A stretch of 13,034 bases of DNA, from NCBI GenBank assembly GCA_003170995.1, contig PMXT01000071.1, positions 25,013 to 38,046 on the forward strand, given 5' to 3'. The position numbers and the translations under genes were made by a program. This stretch comes from Actinomycetota bacterium (lineage in GTDB: Bacteria > Actinomycetota > Thermoleophilia > Gaiellales > Gaiellaceae). Shown here piece by piece: positions 6,352 to 11,158 of this stretch; positions within the stretch are counted from its first letter, which is position 1, and each line of letters begins with the position of its first letter. A model generated the notes under the pieces. The model did not search any database. It saw nothing but the letters and a program-made list of their open reading frames with translations, and was not told the DNA's origin.

Positions 6352-8007
6352 CTATTCCAGGACCGCGCCGGAGGCCGCGCTCGAGACCTGGCGTGAGTAG
6401 CGAGCGAGCCAGCCGCGCGTGAACTTGGGCGCCGGTTTCTGCCAAACGGCTTTGCGCGTCTCGAGCTCCTCCTCGCTCACCAGCAGGTCGAGCTTGCGAT
6501 CTGGAAGGTCGATTGCAATCTCGTCTCCGTCGGCCACCAGCGCGATCGGCCCGCAGTCTGCCGCCTCGGGCGAGACGTGGCCGATACTGAGATTGCGCGT
6601 ACCACCCGAGAAGCGTCCGTCGGTGACGATGGCGATCTTGTCGCCGAGCCCACAACCGGCCACAGCGGCGGTCAGAGCCAGCGACTCACGCATGCCCGGG
6701 CCACCCTTGGGGCCCTCGTTGCGGATGATCAGGACGTCCTTCTCGACGACCTTACCGGCACGGAGATAGTCCATCGCCGTATCCTCGTTCTCGAACACGC
6801 GCGCGGTGCCGGTGAAGCGCATCATCCCGGGAGCGATCGCGCCCTGCTTGACGACCGCCCCGTCGGGCGCGAGCGTGCCCTTGAGCACGGCGATGCCGCC
6901 CTCGGCGGCGATCGGATCGTCGAGCGGATGGATCACCGCCGTGTCGCCGGGCGGAAACTTGGCCACGATCTCCCCCACCGTCCGGCCCGACACCGTGACG
7001 CAGTCCTTGTTCAGGAGTGTCGCGAGGCTCTTCATCACGGCCGGGATGCCACCGGCAAACTCGATGTCCTCCATGACGGTCTCGGCGGCGGGCTCGATCA
7101 GGGTGAGTTGGGGCGTCACGCGGCTGAGCCGGTCGAAGTCGGCTAGCGTGACGTCCACCTCGGCGTCGTGCGCGATGGCGGGGATGTGCAAGGTGGTGTT
7201 GGTCGAGCCGCCGAGCGCCATGTCCATGCGGATCGCGTTCTCGAGCGACTGCTTGGTGACGATCTGCCGCGCCGTGACGCCCTCCCGCACCAACCCGACT
7301 ATGCGCTCGCCCGCGAGCTGGGCCAGGCGCATCTTCTTGGCCGATCCGGCCAGCGCGGTGGCGGTACCGGGCAGGCTCATGCCCATCGTCTCGGTCAGGC
7401 AGGCCATGGTGTTGGCGGTGTAGAGACCCTGGCAGGAGCCCTCGCCCGGGCAGGCCTCACACTCCATCTCAGCCGCCTCGGCCTCGCTCATCTTCCCGGC
7501 CTGCTGTAGTCCGACCGCTTCGAAGGTGTTGCGGACGAGCGCCAGGCGCTTGCCGTGCAGCTGGCCCGAGCGCATCGGCCCGGCGGTGACCACGATCGCC
7601 GGAACATCGAGCCGGCAGACCGCCATCAGCATGCCCGGAGTGATCTTGTCGCAGTTGGTCAATAGAACCAGCCCATCGAGCTGGTGGGCCTGCACGATCG
7701 ACTCGACGATGTCGGCGATCAGCTCACGCGAGGGCAGCGAGTAGTGCATGCCGGCGTGGCCCATGGCGATGCCGTCACAGATGCCGGGCACGCCGAAGAC
7801 GAACGGCACCCCGCCACCGGCGCAGACGCCCCACTCGATCTTGCGCTCCAGCGCGCGCATGCCGATGTGCCCGGGAATCAGATCGGTGAAGCTCGAGCAG
7901 ACGCCGATGAAAGGCTTCGACATCTGAGCCGGCGTGACGCCGGTTCCGTACAGAAGCGCACGGTTCGGCATCCGCTCGATTCCCTGTTTGATCTGATCGC
8001 TGCGCAT
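6352..8007 (-). CDS. ilvD: Dihydroxy-acid dehydratase
   Basis: Iron-sulfur enzyme that dehydrates dihydroxy acids to the 2-keto precursors of valine, isoleucine and, through ketoisovalerate, leucine and pantothenate. It has 551 residues, normal for IlvD. Visible motifs are TNCDKITPG (C119, and K121, the usual carbamylated lysine), [16 protein letters not shown] (C192), [17 protein letters not shown] and [20 protein letters not shown], with the catalytic serine in RFSGG. Two ligand cysteines are 73 residues apart, as in the family. Where [2Fe-2S] members have a third cysteine, this protein has Gly46 (LIPGH), as E. coli IlvD does, which hints at a [4Fe-4S] type. Other cysteines (C37, C183, C186) lie nearby. 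The start is ATG at 8007, with AAGGAG 11 bases upstream. It lies between dapB and dapA. Sugar-acid dehydratases are relatives but fit less well. Confidence 0.93.
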   Translation of the reverse strand: MRSDQIKQGIERMPNRALLYGTGVTPAQMSKPFIGVCSSFTDLIPGHIGMRALERKIEWGVCAGGGVPFVFGVPGICDGIAMGHAGMHYSLPSRELIADIVESIVQAHQLDGLVLLTNCDKITPGMLMAVCRLDVPAIVVTAGPMRSGQLHGKRLALVRNTFEAVGLQQAGKMSEAEAAEMECEACPGEGSCQGLYTANTMACLTETMGMSLPGTATALAGSAKKMRLAQLAGERIVGLVREGVTARQIVTKQSLENAIRMDMALGGSTNTTLHIPAIAHDAEVDVTLADFDRLSRVTPQLTLIEPAAETVMEDIEFAGGIPAVMKSLATLLNKDCVTVSGRTVGEIVAKFPPGDTAVIHPLDDPIAAEGGIAVLKGTLAPDGAVVKQGAIAPGMMRFTGTARVFENEDTAMDYLRAGKVVEKDVLIIRNEGPKGGPGMRESLALTAAVAGCGLGDKIAIVTDGRFSGGTRNLSIGHVSPEAADCGPIALVADGDEIAIDLPDRKLDLLVSEEELETRKAVWQKPAPKFTRGWLARYSRQVSSAASGAVLE

Positions 8008-8088
8008 TTGGCTCTTCTCTCCTTCTCCGCGGACTACTGGCAGCGTAGCGAGCGCTAGGGTTCAGGGCGCGCGAATCTTCGAGCGGGC

Positions 8089-8094
8089 ATGATA
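8089..8094 (-). promoter_or_regulatory. Candidate -10 element for ilvD
   Basis: TATCAT on the minus strand lies in the 116-bp divergent gap between ilvD and the plus-strand membrane gene, and would give an untranslated leader of about 75 bases. AAGGAG at 8024-8019 is the ribosome binding site. No good -35 is seen at 17-18 bp. The leader shows no run of Ile, Val or Leu codons and no T-box-like layout that I could recognise, only short 4-bp stems. Confidence 0.3.
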
Positions 8095-8123
8095 GAAGTC
8101 CGGCTTATTAGGCTCGGACCAAC

Positions 8124-8525
8124 GTGATCAAAGAGTGGATCCCATTCGGCGCCTTACTAGTGCTCTTCTTTGGAGGGGCGATCGCTTTCACGAAGTTATG
8201 GAGAGACCCTACGGTCGCCGCTCTCATGTCGAAAGTGGGCACCCCTACTTGGTGGCCGTTCTCAGCCGACGCTTGGCGAGCGCAGCTACGAGCTGGCGTG
8301 TCTGCAGAAATTGGCCTGTTTTTCTTGCTTGCCGGTTGGCTCTTCGGAATCGTGCTACCTGGTGGGGCCTCGTGGAAGGATGACCTGGCTCTCGTCTTTT
8401 TCCTTCTGTTCATCTTTTCGGTGGTCGTGTTCAGTTCCGTGTTCTTCCTCAATATCCCGGGATTTTTGATCCCTCCGTCTATGCGGACAGAGAAACCGCT
8501 AGTGCGCTCATGGAAGAACGGTTAG
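8124..8525 (+). CDS. Three-helix membrane protein, unknown function
   Basis: A 133-residue protein I do not recognise, and the only plus-strand gene in the window. Predicted transmembrane helices are at about 6-24, 61-79 and 88-110. A tryptophan-containing soluble segment (about 25-58, with TPTWWPFSADAW) lies between the first two, and the tail is polar and basic (TEKPLVRSWKNG). The start chosen is GTG at 8124. Only a weak GGA lies 5 bases upstream, so the exact start is uncertain. Its G+C over 8121-8520 is about 55% by my count, against about 65% in sampled parts of dapB and ilvD. It uses two TTA codons and an AGA within the first 27 codons, unlike its neighbours. This fits recent acquisition or a relaxed lineage-specific gene. 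It is convergent with dapB and divergent from ilvD. Confidence 0.6.
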   Translation: MIKEWIPFGALLVLFFGGAIAFTKLWRDPTVAALMSKVGTPTWWPFSADAWRAQLRAGVSAEIGLFFLLAGWLFGIVLPGGASWKDDLALVFFLLFIFSVVVFSSVFFLNIPGFLIPPSMRTEKPLVRSWKNG

Positions 8526-8527
8526 GG

Positions 8528-8554
8528 CGATTGTCTGCATTGAGATAGCAATCG
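8528..8554. terminator. Weak stem-loop between convergent genes
   Basis: Three bases after the plus-strand stop, CGATTG pairs with CAATCG (6 bp). Within the loop TCT can pair with AGA beside a 3-base bulge. There is no T-run in either direction. In the 79-bp space between convergent stop codons it could act on either strand. The evidence is thin. Confidence 0.25.
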
Positions 8555-8604
8555 GGCTGAGCGAAAAGGGCGAAGGTAGCGGGCCTTGAAATACGCCGGT
8601 TCCA

Positions 8605-9246
8605 CTAATCGAGCAGCCCGTCCAGCCCCACGGTCAGCCCGGGCGGTAGCGTGTCGAGCTTCTCCAGTGCCAACAGCACGCCGGGCAAAAAGGCCTCGCG
8701 AGCGAACGTGTCGTGGCGAATCGTGAGTAGCTGCCCGTCGCCGCCAAGCAGCACCTCCTGATGGGCGACGAGCCCGGGTAGGCGCACCGAGTGGATCTGG
8801 GGGTCGGTGCCCATCGCCTCAGCCGTTGCGAGCGCGGTGCCCGAGGGAGTGTCCTTCTTGGCCTCATTGTGCAGTTCGACGATCTCGGCGCGGGGCATGA
8901 AGCGCGCCGCCTCGGCGGCGAAGCGCATCATCAGCACTGCGCCGATGGCGAAATTGGGGACGAGGAAGAATGGCTTTCCGGCCTCTTTGGCCAGGCCGTC
9001 CAGGCGCTTGAGCTGCTCGGCGGAAAAGCCGGTCGTTCCGACGATACAGGCGATGTCATGAGCGAGCGAAGCGGCGACGTTCTTCTCAACGGCGTCGGGC
9101 TGGGTGAAGTCGATCATCGCCTCCACCCCGCTCGGGTCGAAGCTGTCGCCGAGGTCGATGCCGATAACGTCGTATCCGGCTTGTTCGAGTCCGGGACAGA
9201 GCGCGAGCCCGACCTTACCGCGGGATCCGAAGAACGCCACTCTCAT
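8605..9246 (-). CDS. dapB: 4-hydroxy-tetrahydrodipicolinate reductase
   Basis: NAD(P)H-dependent reductase that follows DapA in the diaminopimelate/lysine pathway; cytoplasmic. The frame is open up to 9339, but the true start is ATG at 9246. It has GAGGAGG 8 bases upstream, begins directly with the Rossmann strand MRVAFFGSRGKVG, and overlaps the M16 gene stop as ATGA. The protein is 213 residues, shorter than the usual 240-270. Motifs are GxxGxxG (7-13), DFTQP (46-50), GTTGF (70-74), PNFAIG (97-102), KKDTPSGTA (130-138) and a C-terminal GLVAHQEV...RHD signature. The active-site segment reads HNEAK (126-130) where the family has HHxxK: the catalytic His126 and Lys130 are kept, but the second His is Asn127. 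Coupling to the upstream peptidase gene is common in actinobacteria. A plus-strand gene separates it from ilvD and dapA. Confidence 0.92.
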   Translation of the reverse strand: MRVAFFGSRGKVGLALCPGLEQAGYDVIGIDLGDSFDPSGVEAMIDFTQPDAVEKNVAASLAHDIACIVGTTGFSAEQLKRLDGLAKEAGKPFFLVPNFAIGAVLMMRFAAEAARFMPRAEIVELHNEAKKDTPSGTALATAEAMGTDPQIHSVRLPGLVAHQEVLLGGDGQLLTIRHDTFAREAFLPGVLLALEKLDTLPPGLTVGLDGLLD

Positions 9247-10535
9247 GCCGCTGACCTCCTCGCCAGACCGGGATTGATCGCGTCGACGGCAGTATAGAAG
9301 CGATCTTCGTCCGCGCCGATGCCGGCCGCCGAGAAGCACTCCGGAGCAAGCAGCATGCTCGCCAGCTCGCTGATCGCATCGGGCTCGACCGCCTCGATCT
9401 CGGCGATGATGCGTTCGGGCGAGAGCAGCTCGGTGTCGGTGATGACCGAGCGGCCGAGCCGAGTCATCCGGGTCGCGGTCGACTCCATCGAGAGCATGAT
9501 CCGGCCGCGCGCATGCTCCTTGGCCCGCTCCAGCTCGCCCTTCACGAACTTGCCGGCGGCGATCTCGGCCACCTGCTCGGCGACGATCTCCAGGCAGGCC
9601 GAAAGGTTGTCCTCGCGCGTACCGAGACTGACGCCGATCATGCCGGTGTCGGAGTATTGGGCGACGAAGCTGTAGACCGAGTAAGCCATACCGCGCTTCT
9701 CGCGGATCTCCTGGAACAGCCGCGAGGAGGCCGAGCCGCCGAGAATCGAGTCCAGCAGCGAGGCGGCAAAACGGCGCCGGTCGGAGCGAGAGATGCCCGG
9801 AGCCGCGACGCAGACGTGGTACTGCTCGGTGTCCTTACGCTGGAAGCGAGCTCGTGCCGGCGGGGTCTTCGAGAAAGGTTTGCGCACGTAGGGACGGCCA
9901 ACGGAGTGCTTGCGCGCGCTCGCCGCCTTCGACACGAGCGAGACGAGCCGCTCGTGTGACAGATTCCCGGCCGCGGCGACAACGACATTACCGGGGCGGT
10001 ACATGCTCTCGTGGAAGCTCGCGATCGTGCGCCGGCTAACCGACGAGATCACCTCGGAGCGGCCCAGGACGCGCCGGCCGAGTGGATGGTCACCGAAGAC
10101 CGCGTCGCTGACGAGGTCGTGGACCTGGTCCTGAGGAGCGTCCTCGAGCATCGCGATCTCCTCGAGCGCGACTTCACGCTCGGAATCGATGTCGGCGAAG
10201 GTTGGCACGAAGACCATGTCGGTCATGACGTCGATCGCCCGCTCGAGCTGGTCGTAGGGAACGCGCCCGAAAACGACGGTGTGCTCGCGCGAGGTAGCGG
10301 CGTTCAGCTCCCCGCCGAGCTCGTCGAAAATCTCGGCGATCTGGCGCGCATCGTAAGAGCGGGTGCCTTTGAAAAGCAGGTGCTCGATGAAGTGAGTGAT
10401 GCCCGCCTTCATAGGCGTCTCGTCACGGGAGCCGACACCGATCCAGAAGCCGATCGCCGCCGAGCGCACCGAGGGCATCCGCTCTGAGATCACACGCTCG
10501 CCCGAGGCGAGCTCCGAGAGGACAACCTTCTGCAC
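9243..10535 (-). CDS. M16 family zinc metallopeptidase (PepR/MPP-like)
   Basis: A 430-residue member of the pitrilysin/mitochondrial processing peptidase family. The inverted zinc motif HFIEH (H48, E51, H52) is intact, and a downstream LEEIAM (E125/E126) at about the right distance supplies the third ligand. The second half carries the family's FQEIREKRGMAYSVYS segment (around 279-295), which helps bind substrate. No signal peptide is visible, so it should be cytoplasmic. Members cleave short or unfolded peptides; the natural substrate in actinobacteria is not established. The start is GTG at 10535. It has no ribosome binding site and has TAGGAT 6 bases upstream, suggesting a leaderless transcript that continues into dapB through a 4-bp ATGA overlap. 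The gene next to pnp is often called pepR in actinobacteria. Family and activity are likely; function is open. Confidence 0.92.
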   Translation of the reverse strand: MQKVVLSELASGERVISERMPSVRSAAIGFWIGVGSRDETPMKAGITHFIEHLLFKGTRSYDARQIAEIFDELGGELNAATSREHTVVFGRVPYDQLERAIDVMTDMVFVPTFADIDSEREVALEEIAMLEDAPQDQVHDLVSDAVFGDHPLGRRVLGRSEVISSVSRRTIASFHESMYRPGNVVVAAAGNLSHERLVSLVSKAASARKHSVGRPYVRKPFSKTPPARARFQRKDTEQYHVCVAAPGISRSDRRRFAASLLDSILGGSASSRLFQEIREKRGMAYSVYSFVAQYSDTGMIGVSLGTREDNLSACLEIVAEQVAEIAAGKFVKGELERAKEHARGRIMLSMESTATRMTRLGRSVITDTELLSPERIIAEIEAVEPDAISELASMLLAPECFSAAGIGADEDRFYTAVDAINPGLARRSAA

Positions 10536-10541
10536 GCCGCG

Positions 10542-10547
10542 ATCCTA
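10542..10547 (-). promoter_or_regulatory. Putative -10 element for a leaderless M16-dapB transcript
   Basis: TAGGAT on the minus strand lies 6 bases before the GTG of the M16 peptidase gene. The spacer CGCGGC has no ribosome binding site. At 17 bp spacing the -35 would be CTCGCC, not a match to TTGACA. It is the fourth example of the same layout in this window. Confidence 0.4.
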
Positions 10548-10577
10548 GCGAGCGACGCCAGCTCGGCGAGCGTTTTC

Positions 10578-10606
10578 TCGCGACCTATCCCGATTGGGAT
10601 CCGCGA
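10578..10606 (-). terminator. Two-part stem-loop after the Clp-domain gene
   Basis: On the minus strand TCGCG pairs with CGCGA (5 bp), enclosing ATCCC-AATC-GGGAT (5-bp stem, 4-base loop), with an asymmetric internal loop between. It begins 18 bases after the stop of the Clp-domain gene and about 30 bases before the M16 -10 candidate, so it could separate the pnp unit from the M16-dapB unit. No T-run follows. Confidence 0.35.
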
Positions 10607-10624
10607 ATCTGGCGCTGGAAGACG

Positions 10625-11131
10625 TCAGTGGCTGTTGCTGAGCAGTTGCTCGGCGTCCCGCAGAAGCTTTTTGCGATCGACGCCAATCATGTGTAGAACG
10701 CGACTCGTAAACTCGAAGCCCGAGCAGACGAAACCGTAGGTGATGTGCTCGGGCTCGACTGCGGCGTGACCGCGCATGCCGGCAGCCTCGGCCGCGGTGG
10801 CGAGAATGTTCGAAGCCTCCGAGGTAAGCCCGACGTGCTTCAGCGGCTCGTTCGCCTCCCAGAGCGCCTCGGGGATCTGAGCCCTTGCGCCCTCGAGCGT
10901 TATGCCGTGCTCGAGCAGGAGTTGGGCGGCCGGGCCGCCCTCCTCGAGCACTCCCACGATCAGATGCTCGGCCCCGAGTTCGCGGTGGTTGGTGCGATCC
11001 ATCTCGTCACAGGCGAGCGAGAGCGCAGAGCTTCCCCGCTCGCCAACGCGTACGCCCAACTCGCGCTGGACCCGGGCGATATCGATCCCGGTGCCCTGCT
11101 CGAGCTTGTCGCTCTTCTTGAGCCAGCGCAT
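10625..11131 (-). CDS. Stand-alone Clp N-terminal (double Clp repeat) protein
   Basis: A 168-residue protein consisting of the substrate- and adaptor-binding N-domain of ClpC/ClpA ATPases without any AAA+ module. The first Clp repeat is at about 33-86 (ALSLACDEMD, ELGAEHLIVGVL) and the second at about 101-164 (LTSEASNIL, VEPEHITYGF), after a polar N-terminal lead of about 30 residues. In B. subtilis ClpC, Glu32 and Glu106 (in GTEH motifs) bind phosphoarginine; here E55 (GAEH) and E128 (EPEH) occupy those places. Start is ATG at 11131, with AGGGAG about 10 bases upstream, 27 bp after pnp, so it is probably co-transcribed with it. Orphan Clp N-domain proteins such as mycobacterial ClpC2 are known and may compete for ClpC ligands or modulate Clp proteolysis. 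A similar role here is inference. It is not an intact Clp ATPase. Confidence 0.82.
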   Translation of the reverse strand: MRWLKKSDKLEQGTGIDIARVQRELGVRVGERGSSALSLACDEMDRTNHRELGAEHLIVGVLEEGGPAAQLLLEHGITLEGARAQIPEALWEANEPLKHVGLTSEASNILATAAEAAGMRGHAAVEPEHITYGFVCSGFEFTSRVLHMIGVDRKKLLRDAEQLLSNSH

Positions 11132-11158
11132 GCGCGTTCTTCTCCCTGTGCCTTTCCC

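Noticed and set aside
8008..8123. T-box, attenuator or BCAA riboswitch upstream of ilvD
   Set aside because: There is no run of Ile, Val or Leu codons, no T-box-like sequence and no strong alternative stems. The leader predicted from TATCAT is only about 75 nt.
8107..8452. Minus-strand open frame opposite the plus-strand membrane gene
   Set aside because: It encodes a basic, polar sequence without a recognisable domain, whereas the plus frame gives three clean hydrophobic helices, the typical mark of the real frame.
9247..9339. N-terminal extension of dapB (an open frame adding 31 residues before MRVAFFG)
   Set aside because: The extension lies entirely within the M16 coding region and is basic and non-conserved. 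The internal ATG has a strong GAGGAGG at 8 nt, and the Rossmann fold begins right there.
10587..10600. ATCCC-GATT-GGGAT as an operator for a regulator of the M16 gene
   Set aside because: It is short, occurs once, and is better explained as the inner stem of the hairpin following the Clp-domain gene.
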